This document shows positions 9,254 to 19,214 of a stretch of 64,000 bases of DNA, piece after piece. A program made the translations under genes and the position numbers. This DNA comes from Aureimonas sp. AU22 (GTDB lineage Bacteria; Pseudomonadota; Alphaproteobacteria; Rhizobiales; Rhizobiaceae). Location: NCBI RefSeq assembly GCF_001463745.1, contig NZ_BBWJ01000047.1, positions 46,482 to 110,481 of the forward strand, in the 5' to 3' direction. The notes beneath the pieces are model-generated. The model was not told the DNA's origin and made no database searches. It saw only the letters and a list, made by a program, of their open reading frames with translations. The first letter of the stretch is position 1; every line of letters begins with the position of its first letter.

Positions 9254-10669
9254 TCAGCGCCACTCGCGGATATCGACGAAGCGCCCGGCGATCGCCGCCG
9301 CTGCCGCCATGGCGGGCGAGACGAGATGCGTGCGCCCCTTGAAGCCCTGCCGGCCTTCGAAGTTGCGGTTCGAGGTCGAGGCGCAGCGCTCGTAGGGCTT
9401 CAGGCGGTCCTCGTTCATGCCGAGGCACATGGAGCAGCCCGGCTCGCGCCAGTCGAACCCGGCCGCCTTGAAGACGACGTCGAGGCCTTCGGCCTCGGCC
9501 TGGAGCTTCACCAGCCCGGAGCCCGGCACGATCATCGCCGAGACGGTGTCGGCCACCCGGCGGCCCTCCACGACCTTAGCCACCGCGCGCAGATCCTCGA
9601 TGCGCCCGTTGGTGCACGAGCCGATGAAGACGCGATCGACCGTGAGATCGGTCATCGGGGTCCCCGCCGTCAGCCCCATGTAGTCGAGCGCGCGCTTCTT
9701 GGTCTCGCGCTTGGCTTCATCCGCGATGGCGTCCGGATCCGGCACCGTGCCGGTCACCGAGACGACGTCCTCGGGGCTCGACCCCCAGGAGACGATCGGC
9801 GGCAGGTTGGCCGCGTCGAGGCGCACCACCTTGTCGAAATGCGCGCCGTCGTCCGTCTGGAGGGTCCGCCAGTAGGCGACGGCCTGTTGGAACGCCTCGC
9901 CCTTCGGGGCGCGCGGCTTGTCCTCGATGTAGCGGTAGGTGGTGTCGTCGGGCGCGATGATGCCGGCCCGGGCGCCGCCTTCGATGCTCATGTTGCAGAT
10001 CGTCATCCGACCTTCCATCGAGAGCGCGCGGATCGCCTCGCCGGCATATTCGATGACGTAGCCGGTACCACCGGCCGTGCCGATCTCGCCGATGATGGCG
10101 AGGATGATGTCCTTGGCGGTGACGCCGGCCGGCAGTTGCCCGTCCACCTGGACGAGCATGTTCTTGGCCTTCTGCTGGATCAGCGTCTGCGTGGCGAGCA
10201 CATGCTCGACCTCGGACGTGCCGATGCCGTGGGCGAGCGCCCCGAAGGCGCCGTGGGTGGAGGTGTGGCTGTCGCCGCAGACGATCGTCATGCCCGGCAG
10301 GGTGAAGCCCTGCTCCGGCCCGATGATGTGGACGATGCCCTGGCGCTCGTCGATCTCGTTGAAATACTCGACGCCGAACTCAGCCGCGTTCTTGGCCAGC
10401 GTCTCGACCTGGATGCGGCTTTCCTCGTTGTGGATGCCGCCGCGACGATCGTAGGTCGGCACGTTGTGATCGACGACGGCCAGCGTACGTGCGGGGTGGC
10501 GCACCCGGCGTCCGGCCGCGCGCAAGCCTTCGAAGGCCTGCGGGCTCGTCACCTCGTGGACGAGGTGGCGGTCGATATAGAGGAGGCTCTCACCCCCCTC
10601 GCCGACGGCGACGACATGGTCGTCCCAGATCTTGTCGTAGAGGGTGCGGGGCTTGGATGCGTCGGTCAT
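9254..10669 (-). CDS. leuC: 3-isopropylmalate dehydratase large subunit
   Basis: This 471-residue aconitase-family protein catalyses the isomerisation of 2- to 3-isopropylmalate in leucine biosynthesis. The [4Fe-4S] cysteines are in FIGSCTNGR and CSMCLGMN, and the [12 protein letters not shown] segment typical of LeuC is present. ATG at 10669 is chosen over an in-frame GTG three codons upstream. The partner small subunit leuD is not in the window, as is usual in Rhizobiales where leuC and leuD are apart. The upstream region holds a direct repeat and a hairpin. Confidence 0.97.
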   Translation of the reverse strand: MTDASKPRTLYDKIWDDHVVAVGEGGESLLYIDRHLVHEVTSPQAFEGLRAAGRRVRHPARTLAVVDHNVPTYDRRGGIHNEESRIQVETLAKNAAEFGVEYFNEIDERQGIVHIIGPEQGFTLPGMTIVCGDSHTSTHGAFGALAHGIGTSEVEHVLATQTLIQQKAKNMLVQVDGQLPAGVTAKDIILAIIGEIGTAGGTGYVIEYAGEAIRALSMEGRMTICNMSIEGGARAGIIAPDDTTYRYIEDKPRAPKGEAFQQAVAYWRTLQTDDGAHFDKVVRLDAANLPPIVSWGSSPEDVVSVTGTVPDPDAIADEAKRETKKRALDYMGLTAGTPMTDLTVDRVFIGSCTNGRIEDLRAVAKVVEGRRVADTVSAMIVPGSGLVKLQAEAEGLDVVFKAAGFDWREPGCSMCLGMNEDRLKPYERCASTSNRNFEGRQGFKGRTHLVSPAMAAAAAIAGRFVDIREWR

Positions 10670-10715
10670 CGGCTTCACGTCTTCAAAAGGGCCGGCGGAG
10701 CAACGAAGGGCGCCT

Positions 10716-10728
10716 GCCGGGCACGATC
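10716..10728. repeat. 13-base direct repeat, copy 1
   Basis: The 13-mer GCCGGGCACGATC occurs here and again at 10761-10773, 45 bases apart, upstream of leuC. It may be a regulator-binding site or chance. Confidence 0.4.
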
Positions 10729-10748
10729 GGAAAAATCGGATGAGGATC

Positions 10749-10767
10749 GCCCGGCGATGCGCCGGGC
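10749..10767. other. 8-bp GC-only hairpin upstream of leuC
   Basis: GCCCGGCG (10749-10756) and CGCCGGGC (10760-10767) are perfect inverted repeats around ATG. The hairpin lies about 85 bases upstream of the leuC start and has no T-run, so it is not a classical terminator. Confidence 0.4.
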
Positions 10768-10773
10768 ACGATC
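10761..10773. repeat. 13-base direct repeat, copy 2
   Basis: This is the second copy of the 13-mer at 10716. Its first seven bases form part of the right arm of the hairpin at 10749-10767. Confidence 0.4.
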
Positions 10774-10904
10774 AGGGCGTAAGGTGTACGGCCGAGATCT
10801 GCCGATAGAAGAAGCGGCCGGGCATGCGCGCGCGGTCCTCCACCGGGGAGAACCCCAGCGTGGTCGGCAGACGCCCCGTGTGTCCAGCGCTTCTTCGCAT
10901 CGTT

Positions 10905-10931
10905 CCAAAATACGCCCCCGCGCGCGGGCGT
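10905..10931 (-). terminator. possible terminator of the SBF-like transporter gene
   Basis: On the minus strand a 6-bp stem, ACGCCC with GGGCGT, and an 8-base loop are followed by ATTTTGG. The stem is short, so this is weak. Confidence 0.3.
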
Positions 10932-10966
10932 GCAATGGGGGGTCGGCACGGCGCGCCCGAAGCGGT

Positions 10967-12019
10967 TCAGGGATTGGTGGTCGCCGCCGCCCGGTCCACG
11001 CTCTCGCGCTCGGCGGCCGCAGCCTCCGCGACGCTCGGCGCGATCCCAGGCGTTCGGCGGGCATAGCGCTGCGCCAGCGCCGCGCAGGCGAAGAGCTGGA
11101 TCTGGTGGAACAGCATCAGGGGCAGCACCACCAGCGCCATGGCATGGCCTGCGAACAGGATACCCGCCATCGGGATGCCCGTCGCCATGCTCTTCTTGGA
11201 GCCGCAGAAGACGATGGCGATCTCGTCCGCGCGGCTGAAGCGCAGGCGGCGCGCCAGAAGCGTCGTCACCGACAGGACGAAGACGAGGATCGCGATGTCG
11301 AGGAGGATGACGATCGCGAGGTCCTGCCAGTCGAGGCTCGTCCAGACGCCCGCGACGACGCCTTCCGAGAAGGCGGCATAGACGACGAGGAGGATCGAGC
11401 CGCGATCCACCACCGTGGTCACCGGCTTGTGCCGGGCAAGCCAGCCGCCGATCAGCGGGCGCACGACCTGACCGGCGACGAAGGGCGCCAGGATCTGCAG
11501 GGCGATCTTCTCGATCGCGTCGAAGGAGAAGGCGCCACCGGACCCGCTGGCCAGAAGCAGAACCAGTGCCGGCGTGACGACGACGCCCAGCATGTTGGAG
11601 ACCGAGGCGCTGGTCAGCGCGGCCGGCACGTTGCCGCCCGCGATGGAGGTGAAGGCGATGGAAGACTGCACCGTCGAGGGAAGCAGCGTCAGGTAGAGAA
11701 GGCCGAGCGCGAGTTCGGCGGGCAGGATCTGGCCGGCCATCGGATAGATCAGAAGCCCGACCAGCGGGAACAGCACGAAGGTGGAGAGGAAGACGAGACC
11801 CTGCAGCCTCCAGTGGAGAAGGCCGGCCCAGACGGCCCCCGGCGAAAGCCGTGCGCCGTAGAGAAAGAACAGCAGCGCGATCGCCCCGTAGGTGATCCAG
11901 TCGAACGCCTCGGCGACATGCCCTCGGGCCGGCAGGACGGCGGCGATCGCCACCGTCGCGATCAGCATGAGAAGGAACCGGTCGACGGGAATCGCACGGA
12001 GGCGGGAGCGAAGGCTCAT
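10967..12019 (-). CDS. SBF-like bile acid:sodium symporter family protein
   Basis: The 350-residue protein has about nine or ten hydrophobic helices and resembles the SBF-like (YfeH) branch of the BASS superfamily. Recognisable segments include LLPSTVQSSIAFTSIAGGNVPAAL and FCGSKKSMATGIPMA, the latter a conserved substrate-site loop. Family members are sodium-coupled carriers of organic anions; the substrate here is unknown. ATG at 12019 is chosen because the hydrophobic N-terminus begins just after it; an open frame further upstream has no coding character. The gene stands alone between leuC and rplS. Confidence 0.82.
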   Translation of the reverse strand: MSLRSRLRAIPVDRFLLMLIATVAIAAVLPARGHVAEAFDWITYGAIALLFFLYGARLSPGAVWAGLLHWRLQGLVFLSTFVLFPLVGLLIYPMAGQILPAELALGLLYLTLLPSTVQSSIAFTSIAGGNVPAALTSASVSNMLGVVVTPALVLLLASGSGGAFSFDAIEKIALQILAPFVAGQVVRPLIGGWLARHKPVTTVVDRGSILLVVYAAFSEGVVAGVWTSLDWQDLAIVILLDIAILVFVLSVTTLLARRLRFSRADEIAIVFCGSKKSMATGIPMAGILFAGHAMALVVLPLMLFHQIQLFACAALAQRYARRTPGIAPSVAEAAAAERESVDRAAATTNP

Positions 12020-12079
12020 GACGAGGACATCCTGACGTTCGGCGCGCCTCGGACAGCGATCCCGCGGTCCCGAAACGCG

Positions 12080-12105
12080 AAAGGGCGGCACCATGGCCGC
12101 CCTTT
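12080..12105 (-). terminator. terminator downstream of rplS
   Basis: A perfect 10-bp stem (12080-12089 with 12096-12105) with a 6-base loop ends in TTT on the minus strand, 29 bases after the rplS stop. Confidence 0.65.
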
Positions 12106-12133
12106 GCAGAGTCTGGCTACGAAGGCGCCGGCC

Positions 12134-12592
12134 TTACTCGGCGGCTTCCTTGGCAGCGGTCTTTGCGGCTTCCTTGGCGGCGCGCTCGTTGGCCGCCACG
12201 GTGCGGGCGTCGTCGTTGAGCTTGCGGGCGCGCACGTTGGTGGCCTCGACGATACGGGCCGACTTACCGCGACGGTCGCGCAGATAGTAGAGCTTGGCGC
12301 GACGAACGCGGCCACGGCGGACCACCTCGACCGACTCCAGCGACGGCGAATACATCGGGAACACGCGCTCCACCCCTTCGCCGTAGGAGATCTTGCGAAC
12401 GGTGAAGTTCTCCTGGATGCCGGCGCCCGAACGCGCGATGCACACGCCCTCGTAGGCCTGCACGCGGGTGCGGGTGCCTTCCGTCACGCGGACGTTGACG
12501 CGCAGCGTGTCGCCCGGCGAGAAGGCCGGAAGGGTGCGGATGGCGGCGATGCGGGCGGCCTCTGCGGCCTCCAGTTCGGCGATGATGTCCAT
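12134..12592 (-). CDS. rplS: 50S ribosomal protein L19
   Basis: The 152-residue protein contains the L19 core: [13 protein letters not shown] near the N-terminus, [12 protein letters not shown], and [25 protein letters not shown]19 sits at the 30S-50S interface. The C-terminus is extended by about 25 Ala/Glu/Lys-rich residues beyond the compact 115-residue bacterial form, as is common in alphaproteobacteria. The usual partners trmD and rimM are not adjacent in this window. Confidence 0.97.
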   Translation of the reverse strand: MDIIAELEAAEAARIAAIRTLPAFSPGDTLRVNVRVTEGTRTRVQAYEGVCIARSGAGIQENFTVRKISYGEGVERVFPMYSPSLESVEVVRRGRVRRAKLYYLRDRRGKSARIVEATNVRARKLNDDARTVAANERAAKEAAKTAAKEAAE

Positions 12593-12780
12593 GGTCTGCC
12601 TCTGTTCGTTTCATGCCGGATCGAGCCGGTCATGGCCGTGAAACACGGTCAAGTTTTTCTGAGGAAAGCGTGGCGCTCTTACACGCAAGGAGGCGTCTTG
12701 TCGAGAGGCGGCGCACGCTGTCTTGCGCCCGGCCTCGGGACGTTCCATGCACAGCCCAACATTGCACCGAGAGCCGCCCG

Positions 12781-13545
12781 ATGACGCTTGTCTACGCCTT
12801 GTCGCTGTTTCTGTCGGGCTTCCTGGCCGGCGCCATCAACGCCGTGGCGGGCGGCGGCACCTTCCTGACCTTCGGCGCAATGACGCTCGGCGGTCTCTCG
12901 CCGATCGCGGCCAACGCCACCTCCTCCGTGGTGCAGTTTCCCGGCTACGTGACGTCGACCCTCGCCTATTGGAGCGACATCCGCCGGATGTGGCGCGGCG
13001 CGCTGATGCTGGCGCTGGCCTCCATCCTCGGCTCCGGCGTCGGCGCGCTGATCCTCCTGTCGCTGGACAACCCGCAGTTCCAGTCCCTGGTGCCCTGGCT
13101 GCTGCTCGCCGCCACCGCCCTCTTCGCAGCCGGCCCCTGGCTGAAGCCGAAGGCCCCCCACGCCGCGGAAGCGTCAGAGGGCAAGGGACTCGCCGGCCCC
13201 GTCGTGCAGTTCTTCACCGCGATCTACGGCGGCTTCTTTGGGGCGGGCATGGGCATCATGATGCTGGCGACGCTCGGCCTCACCCAGGGCGGCGACTACC
13301 ACAAGCTCAACGCCCTGAAGAACATGCTGGCGACCGTCATCGCCGTGGTCGCCATCGTCGTCTTCGTGTCGGGCGGCGTGGTCGCCTGGCCCGAAGCCAT
13401 CGTGATGATCCCGGGCGTCGCGCTCGGCGGCTATGCCGGCGTCTGGACGGCCAAGCGCGTGCCGCAGCCCTATGTGCGCGCGGTCGTCATCGCGGTCGGG
13501 CTGGCGCTCGCCGTCTACTACTTCTGGCGCAACGCGGCGAGTTGA
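12781..13545 (+). CDS. TauE/SafE family sulfite exporter-like permease
   Basis: This 254-residue membrane protein has about eight hydrophobic segments. The paired TauE/SafE motifs are visible: [15 protein letters not shown] with [12 protein letters not shown] near the N-terminus, and [14 protein letters not shown] with LKNMLATV in the second half. Members export sulfite or organosulfonates, but the substrate is not determined by sequence. ATG at 12781 is chosen because the first helix starts directly after it. It lies about 75 bases upstream of dapF on the same strand. Confidence 0.87.
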   Translation: MTLVYALSLFLSGFLAGAINAVAGGGTFLTFGAMTLGGLSPIAANATSSVVQFPGYVTSTLAYWSDIRRMWRGALMLALASILGSGVGALILLSLDNPQFQSLVPWLLLAATALFAAGPWLKPKAPHAAEASEGKGLAGPVVQFFTAIYGGFFGAGMGIMMLATLGLTQGGDYHKLNALKNMLATVIAVVAIVVFVSGGVVAWPEAIVMIPGVALGGYAGVWTAKRVPQPYVRAVVIAVGLALAVYYFWRNAAS

Positions 13546-13621
13546 GGACCGGCCGGGTAGCAATGGCCGGCGGTTCTTGCCATATAGGCCGGCAAACCTC
13601 ACCTCCCGGCCGCACGCGACG

Positions 13622-14515
13622 ATGACGCATCCGATCCCCTTTGCCCGCATGAACGGGCTCGGCAACGAGATCCTCGTCGCGGATCTGCGCGGGACCGCGG
13701 CCCGCATCGCACCGCAGGCCGCGCGCGCGCTGGCCTCGCAGCCGGAGACGCATTTCGACCAGATCATGGCGATCCACGACCCCGTGACGCCGGGCACCTT
13801 CGCCTATGTCCGCATCGTCAACTCCGACGGCACGGAAGCCGGCGCCTGCGGCAACGGCACGCGCTGCGTGGTGCAGGCACTGGCCGCCGAGACGGGTCGG
13901 CGCGACTTCGTGTTCGAAACCCGTGCGGGACTTCTGGAGGCGCGGGAACGCGAGGACGGGCTCCTCACCGTCGACATGGGCACGCCGCGTTTCGATTGGC
14001 GGGCCATTCCCTTGGCCGAGGAGTTCGCGGACACGCGCGCGATCGAGCTTCAGATCGGGCCCATCGACGCGCCGATCCTCCATTCGCCCTCCGTCGCCTC
14101 GATGGGCAACCCGCATGCGATCTTCTGGGTGAAGGACGACGTCTGGTCCTATCAGCTCGACCGCTTCGGGCCGATTCTCGAGAACCACCCGCTGTTTCCC
14201 GACCGCGCCAACATCTCGATCGCCCGCGTGACCTCGGATCGGTCGCTCGACCTGCGCACCTGGGAGCGCGGCGCCGGGCTGACCAAGGCCTGCGGCTCGG
14301 CAGCCTGCGCCGCCGCGGTCTCGGCCGCACGCACCGGGCGCACGGGCCGAGCCGTCGCGGTCAGCGTGCCGGCCGGGGGCGAACTCCTGATCGACTGGCG
14401 CGCCGACGATCACGTGCTGATGACCGGCCCCGCCGAATGGGAGTGGTCCGGCACGCTCGACCCCGCGACCGGAGCGTTCTCCCGCGACGAGGCGCCCGCC
14501 GAGGCGCTGGCATGA
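13622..14515 (+). CDS. dapF: diaminopimelate epimerase
   Basis: The 297-residue enzyme converts LL- to meso-diaminopimelate for lysine and peptidoglycan synthesis. The two catalytic cysteines are C76 in GACGNGTRC and C224 in TKACGSAAC, acting as acid and base. [10 protein letters not shown] at the N-terminus and GNPHAIFWV are conserved. Its stop overlaps the mtaB start (ATGA), so the two are translationally coupled, as in many Rhizobiales. Confidence 0.97.
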   Translation: MTHPIPFARMNGLGNEILVADLRGTAARIAPQAARALASQPETHFDQIMAIHDPVTPGTFAYVRIVNSDGTEAGACGNGTRCVVQALAAETGRRDFVFETRAGLLEAREREDGLLTVDMGTPRFDWRAIPLAEEFADTRAIELQIGPIDAPILHSPSVASMGNPHAIFWVKDDVWSYQLDRFGPILENHPLFPDRANISIARVTSDRSLDLRTWERGAGLTKACGSAACAAAVSAARTGRTGRAVAVSVPAGGELLIDWRADDHVLMTGPAEWEWSGTLDPATGAFSRDEAPAEALA

Positions 14516-15804
14516 GCGGCGTCGAGGTCATCTCCTTCGGCTGTCGCCTCAACACCTACGAGGCGGAGGTGATGAAGCGCGAGGCCGGCGAGGCGGGCTT
14601 GGGTAGCGATGGGCGCAAGGCGATCCTCGTCAACACCTGCGCGGTGACGGCGGAAGCCGTGCGCCAGGCCCGGCAGGCCGTGCGCCGCGCCCGTCGCGAC
14701 AACCCGGACGCGCGCATCGTCGTCACCGGCTGCGCCGCACAGACGGAGAGCGCGCGCTTCGCCGATATGGCCGAGGTCGACGCCGTGATCGGCAATGAGG
14801 AGAAGCTCGTCGCCGCGAGCTACCGCGCCCTTCCCGACTTCGGCGTGGAAGCCGCCGAGAAGATCCGCGTCAACGACATCATGAGCGTGCGGGAGACCGC
14901 CGGCCACATGGTGGACGCGATCGAAGGGCGCGCCCGTGCCATCGTGCAGGTGCAGAACGGCTGCGACCACCGCTGCACCTTCTGCATCATCCCTTACGGC
15001 CGCGGCAACTCGCGCTCCGTGCCGATGGGCGCGGCGGTGGAGCAGGTCAAGCGCCTCGTCGCCAACGGCTACCGGGAGGTCGTCCTCTCCGGCGTCGACA
15101 TGACGAGCTGGGGCGCCGACCTGCCGGGCACCCCGCGCTTGGGGGCTCTCGTCCAGTCCATCCTGCGCCACGTGCCGGACCTCCGGCGCCTGCGCCTGTC
15201 ATCGATCGATTCCGTCGAGGCCGACGAGGCGCTGGTGGAGGCGATCGGCGGCGACCGGCGCGTCATGCCGCACCTGCACCTGTCGCTGCAGGCTGGCGAC
15301 GACATGATCCTCAAGCGCATGAAGCGCCGGCATCTGCGGGGCGATTCCATCCGCTTCTGCGCCGAGCTTCGCGCCAGACGTCCGGACATCGTCTTCGGCG
15401 CCGACATCATCGCCGGCTTCCCGACGGAGACGGAAGCGATGTTCGACAATTCGTTGAAACTCGTCGCCGACTGCGGCCTGACGCATCTCCACGTCTTCCC
15501 CTTCTCCCCGCGCGAGGGCACGCCGGCCGCGCGCATGCCGCAGTTGCCGAAGGCGGTGGTCAAGGAGCGCGCCGCGCGCCTGCGCGCCGTCGGCGACGCG
15601 GCCTATCGCGCCCACCTGCAGCGCGCCGTCGGGCAGCAACGTTCGGTGCTGATCGAGCGCGAGGGGCTGGGGCGGACCGAGGACTTCACGCTGACACAAA
15701 TCGACGCCGGCCTCCCCGGCGAGATCGTGGACGCTATCATTCATGGCGAAACGGGCGAACGCCTCGTCGCCACTCCCCTCACGGCCGCGCGCGCCGCAGC
15801 CTGA
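14512..15804 (+). CDS. mtaB: tRNA t6A37 methylthiotransferase MtaB
   Basis: The 430-residue radical-SAM enzyme adds a methylthio group to t6A at position 37 of tRNAs reading ANN codons. The N-terminal UPF0004 domain holds three cluster cysteines ([23 protein letters not shown]). The radical-SAM motif is CDHRCTFC in [18 protein letters not shown], and a C-terminal TRAM-like segment follows. The short N-terminus and CRLNTYE rather than CQMN mark MtaB instead of MiaB or RimO. Its start overlaps the dapF stop; ftsY follows after 23 bases. Confidence 0.95.
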   Translation: MSGVEVISFGCRLNTYEAEVMKREAGEAGLGSDGRKAILVNTCAVTAEAVRQARQAVRRARRDNPDARIVVTGCAAQTESARFADMAEVDAVIGNEEKLVAASYRALPDFGVEAAEKIRVNDIMSVRETAGHMVDAIEGRARAIVQVQNGCDHRCTFCIIPYGRGNSRSVPMGAAVEQVKRLVANGYREVVLSGVDMTSWGADLPGTPRLGALVQSILRHVPDLRRLRLSSIDSVEADEALVEAIGGDRRVMPHLHLSLQAGDDMILKRMKRRHLRGDSIRFCAELRARRPDIVFGADIIAGFPTETEAMFDNSLKLVADCGLTHLHVFPFSPREGTPAARMPQLPKAVVKERAARLRAVGDAAYRAHLQRAVGQQRSVLIEREGLGRTEDFTLTQIDAGLPGEIVDAIIHGETGERLVATPLTAARAAA

Positions 15805-15827
15805 CCTGACCGATCGGATCGCACCGC

Positions 15828-17512
15828 ATGGCCGAGCAAAAGGGCTTCTTCCGCCGCATCTTCTCCTTCGGGGCCAAGGAAGAGGACCGCACCCAGCACG
15901 AGGGCGGCCTTGCCAAGGTGCAGGACACCACCGCCGCGCGTCCCGACGCCACGGCCGCCGAGATCCATCAGCCGGCCATGGCTTCGGCCGACGTCGACTC
16001 GGAAGCCGGCGCCTCGGCCGACGAGCCGGCGGGCGGTGGCATCACGCCGCTCCAGCCCAAGGATCCCGACGGCGCGGCCGTCCCGGCTGAAAAAAAAACT
16101 CCGAACTAGAGCCTGAACCGTTCGAAACGCCCGGTCCGGTCGCCTTCCGAGGCGACGAGACGACGGGTGACGACACGAGCTTTCTCGACGAGCCGCTGAC
16201 GCCTGCCGTCGAGGCGGAGGCCGATTTCTCCTGGCTCGACGCGCCGGCCGACGACGTGGAGACCGACGACGCGACGCCCGCGGCCGCACGGTCCGAGCCG
16301 GCCGAACCGGTGGTCGAGGAAAGCGCCCTTGCCCCCGCCGAGGCCGCGATCGTGGCCGGCGACGGCGGGATCGACGCGGCGTCGGTCCACGACGACACGA
16401 CCGTCGCGCCCCTCGACGCGCCGCAGGACGAGACGGAGAGCCGCGACGAGTTTTCCTGGCTCGACGCCCCCCTGCCCCCGGAAGACGCAGACGAACGCGC
16501 GCCGATCCCCGGCCGTTCTTCCGTCGCGGGAGAGGGCTGGAACCTCCGGGAGGCCCGCGCCGACGCGGTGCTCGCCGCCGAGCCGCGCAAACCCTTCTTC
16601 CAGCGCCTGCGCGAAGGCCTCGCCCGGTCCTCCAACCAGCTCTCCGGCCAGATCACGGCCCTCTTCACCAAGCGGCGCCTCGACGAGGAGACGCTGCAGG
16701 AGTTCGAGGACGTCCTGATCCAGGCCGATCTCGGCGTCGAGACGGCGATGCGCATTACCGACCGCCTGTCGGACGGCCGCTTCGGCAAGGAGATCTCCGG
16801 CGACGCCGTGCGGGCCATCCTCGCCGACGAAGTCGAGAAGGCGCTCGACCCCGTCGCCCGGCCGCTCGAACTCGACCTCTCGGTGAAGCCGCACGTGATC
16901 CTCGTGGTCGGCGTCAACGGCACCGGCAAGACGACCACGATCGGCAAGCTGACGGCGAAACTCGTGCGCGGCGGCCTCAAGGTGACGCTCGCCGCCGGCG
17001 ACACGTTCCGCGCCGCCGCCGTCGAGCAGCTGAAGATCTGGGGCGAGCGCACGCAGTCGCCCGTGGTCGCGAAGACCATCGGCGCCGATGCGGCGGGCCT
17101 TGCCTTCGAGGCCTACGACGAGGCGGTGCGCAACGATTCCGACGTCCTCATCATCGACACGGCCGGTCGCCTCCAGAACAAGGCCGAGCTGATGGAGGAA
17201 CTCGCCAAGATCGTGCGCGTCCTCCAGAAGCGCGAGCCGGACGCCCCCCACACCGTGCTCCAGACGCTGGACGCCACCACCGGCCAGAACGCCCTCAACC
17301 AGGTCGAGATCTTCCGCAACGTGGCCGGCGTCAACGGCCTCGTGATGACCAAGCTCGACGGCACCGCGCGCGGCGGCATCCTCGTGGCCATCGCCGCCAA
17401 GCACAAGCTGCCGGTCTTCTTCGTCGGCGTCGGCGAAGGGATCGACGACCTCGAGCCCTTCAAGGCGCGCGACTTCGCCGAAGCCATCGCCGGCCGCGCC
17501 GGCACCGCCTGA
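15828..17512 (+). CDS. ftsY: SRP receptor FtsY, interrupted by a -1 frame change
   Basis: FtsY docks ribosome-SRP complexes at the membrane through its GTPase. The N-terminus (MAEQKGFFRRIFSFG, amphipathic and basic) opens in one frame that stops at 16109 after 93 codons. The NG domain (FQRLREGLARSS, GVNGTGKTT, DTAGR, TKLDG) is in the -1 frame and ends at 17512. Joining the frames at the A9 run (16090-16098) gives a continuous acidic linker with a repeated FSWLDAP motif on both sides of the first ATG of the second frame, and a 561-residue protein. So one gene is split by a real or artefactual -1 shift. It precedes ispZ and follows mtaB, the usual Rhizobiales order. Confidence 0.93.
16090..16098 (+). 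other. A9 run / slippery heptamer at the ftsY frame change
   Basis: Nine consecutive A follow GAA-frame codons so that the zero frame reads GAA AAA AAA ACT. This contains the classical A_AAA_AAA heptamer. A -1 slip here joins the two ftsY frames. A 6-bp hairpin lies at 16139-16156, rather far downstream to stimulate ribosomal frameshifting. Transcriptional slippage or a missing base in the sequence would also explain it. Confidence 0.6.
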
Positions 17513-17566
17513 AATCAGCCGCGAAAAGCGCGGACACCCGCTGGAAGCCGCTGGAAAGGAAGTCCC

Positions 17567-18220
17567 ATGTCCGACGAGATCATCGAGAAGCCGCCCAATA
17601 CGCCGGGCCGCCGCGAGATCAACCCGATCCTGAAGTTCGCGCTGGAACTCGGGCCGCTCGTGGTCTTCTTCTTCGCCAACTCGCGGGGCGAAGCGATCGT
17701 CCATGCCGTACCCGCGCTCGGTGCGCTCGGCGGTCCGCTGTTCGTGGCAACCGCGCTCTTCATGATCGCGACCGTGGTGGCGCTCGCCGTCTCCTACGCC
17801 CTGACGCGCACCCTGCCGATCATGCCGATCGTCTCGGGCGCCGTGGTCGTGGTGTTCGGAACGCTGACGCTCTGGCTGCAGGACGAGGTCTTCATCAAGA
17901 TGAAGCCGACCATCGTCAACGGCCTCTTCGCCGCCGTGCTGCTGGGCGGCCTCGCCTTCGGCAAGTCGCTGCTCGGCTACGTCTTCGACCAGGCCTTCAA
18001 GCTCGACGACGCGGGCTGGCGCAAGCTGACGCTGCGCTGGGGCTTGTTCTTCGTGTTCCTCGCCGTCCTCAACGAGGTCGTGTGGCGAATGTTCTCGACA
18101 GACTTCTGGGTGGCCTTCAAGGTCTGGGGCACGATGCCGATCACGGTTGCCTTCATGCTCTGCCAGTTCCCGCTCCTGAAACGCCACTCGCTGGAGCCGC
18201 TGTTCGACAAGAAAGCGTGA
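17567..18220 (+). CDS. ispZ: YciB/IspZ family inner membrane septation protein
   Basis: The 217-residue protein has about five or six transmembrane helices. The family pattern is visible in [34 protein letters not shown] and [14 protein letters not shown]. The family influences septation and envelope integrity, with unknown mechanism. It follows ftsY by 54 bases on the same strand, an arrangement common in Rhizobiales, so co-transcription is likely. Confidence 0.92.
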   Translation: MSDEIIEKPPNTPGRREINPILKFALELGPLVVFFFANSRGEAIVHAVPALGALGGPLFVATALFMIATVVALAVSYALTRTLPIMPIVSGAVVVVFGTLTLWLQDEVFIKMKPTIVNGLFAAVLLGGLAFGKSLLGYVFDQAFKLDDAGWRKLTLRWGLFFVFLAVLNEVVWRMFSTDFWVAFKVWGTMPITVAFMLCQFPLLKRHSLEPLFDKKA

Positions 18221-18313
18221 ACGCGCCGGAGCGCGCGCGGACGCTGGCGCGCTTGTAGCGGCGGACGGCCATCCCACATCGGTTTCACGACGTGAATTCT
18301 GAGGAGTGGCCCG

Positions 18314-19180
18314 ATGGTCGACGCGCAGAAGCTACTGGATCAGTTCCTGGGAACGGGCCGAGGATACGGCGCCGGGGTCCGCCCGCAGCAGCCGGGTCCG
18401 GCTGGCGGCAGCTCGATCCAGGACACGCTCGTGCGCACGCTCGGCGGCGCACTCGGCGGCACGGGCGCGCGTTCGGGCGGCGGCATCGGCGACCTGATCG
18501 GCGGCGTCCTGTCCGGCTCGCGCGGCGGCGCCGGTAGCATGGGCGGCGGTCTCGCCGGCAAGGCGATCGGCGGGGCGCTGGCCGGCGGCCTCGCCTCCCA
18601 GCTCCTGCGGGGCAAGCGGGGCAAGGGCCTCGGCGGCTCGGCCCTCAAGCTCGGCGGCCTCGCCCTCGTGGCGGGTCTTGGATACAAGGCCTGGCAGAAC
18701 TATCAGGCGCAGCAGCAGACGGCTGGCGGTAGCGTTGCAGCCCATGCCGACGCCGCACGCCTCCCGCCGGGCGAAATCCCCCACGCCGCCGGAACGCGGT
18801 TCCATCCGGAGGACGGCACGGAAGCCGAGCGCCGCGCGCGGCTGCTGCTGTCGGCGATGATCGCGGCCGCCAAGGCCGACGGCTATATCGATCGTGCCGA
18901 GGAGGAAGCCATCTTCGGGCGGATCGACGACCTCGAACTCGACGCCGAGGAAAAGGGTCTCCTGATGGACGAGATGCGCCGTCCGCTTTCCATCGACCAG
19001 ATCGTGGCGGAGGCGCGTGACCGCGAGACGGCCATCGAGGTCTACACCGCCTCCGTGCTCGCGGTGGACGCCGACCATCCGGCCGAGCGTGCCTATCTCG
19101 ATCTCCTGGCCGCCCGCCTCGATCTTCCGGCCGAACTCGTCACGGAAATCCGGCGCGCGGCGAGCGAAGTCGAGGCTTGA
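18314..19180 (+). CDS. DUF533 / TerB-like membrane protein
   Basis: This 288-residue protein has a glycine-rich N-terminal half (residues 15-115, with repeated GGG and GSRGG stretches) that includes one hydrophobic segment, LGGLALVAGLGYKAWQNY. The C-terminal half, from about 170, is an all-helical TerB-like fold (LLLSAMIAAAKADGYID, then a helix ending EEEAIF) of the DUF533 family. Members are inner-membrane proteins of unknown role. It lies 35 bases upstream of yigZ. Confidence 0.85.
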   Translation: MVDAQKLLDQFLGTGRGYGAGVRPQQPGPAGGSSIQDTLVRTLGGALGGTGARSGGGIGDLIGGVLSGSRGGAGSMGGGLAGKAIGGALAGGLASQLLRGKRGKGLGGSALKLGGLALVAGLGYKAWQNYQAQQQTAGGSVAAHADAARLPPGEIPHAAGTRFHPEDGTEAERRARLLLSAMIAAAKADGYIDRAEEEAIFGRIDDLELDAEEKGLLMDEMRRPLSIDQIVAEARDRETAIEVYTASVLAVDADHPAERAYLDLLAARLDLPAELVTEIRRAASEVEA

Positions 19181-19214
19181 CGAACGCGGGCGGCGGGCGC
19201 CAACCCTGCCGCCC

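Larger units (their letters stand above)
10670..10966. other. intergenic region upstream of leuC with repeats and hairpins
   Basis: This 297-base gap contains the leuC 5' region. I see a 13-base direct repeat, an 8-bp hairpin and a possible terminator for the upstream transporter. I see no open reading frame with coding character and no recognisable leader peptide with consecutive leucine codons. Confidence 0.5.

Noticed and set aside
9326..12784. A 1152-codon open frame on the plus strand over leuC, the SBF-like gene and rplS
   Set aside because: It lies antisense to clearly recognised genes, has Arg/Ala/Gly/His-rich composition and no family match. Long open antisense frames are expected at this GC content.
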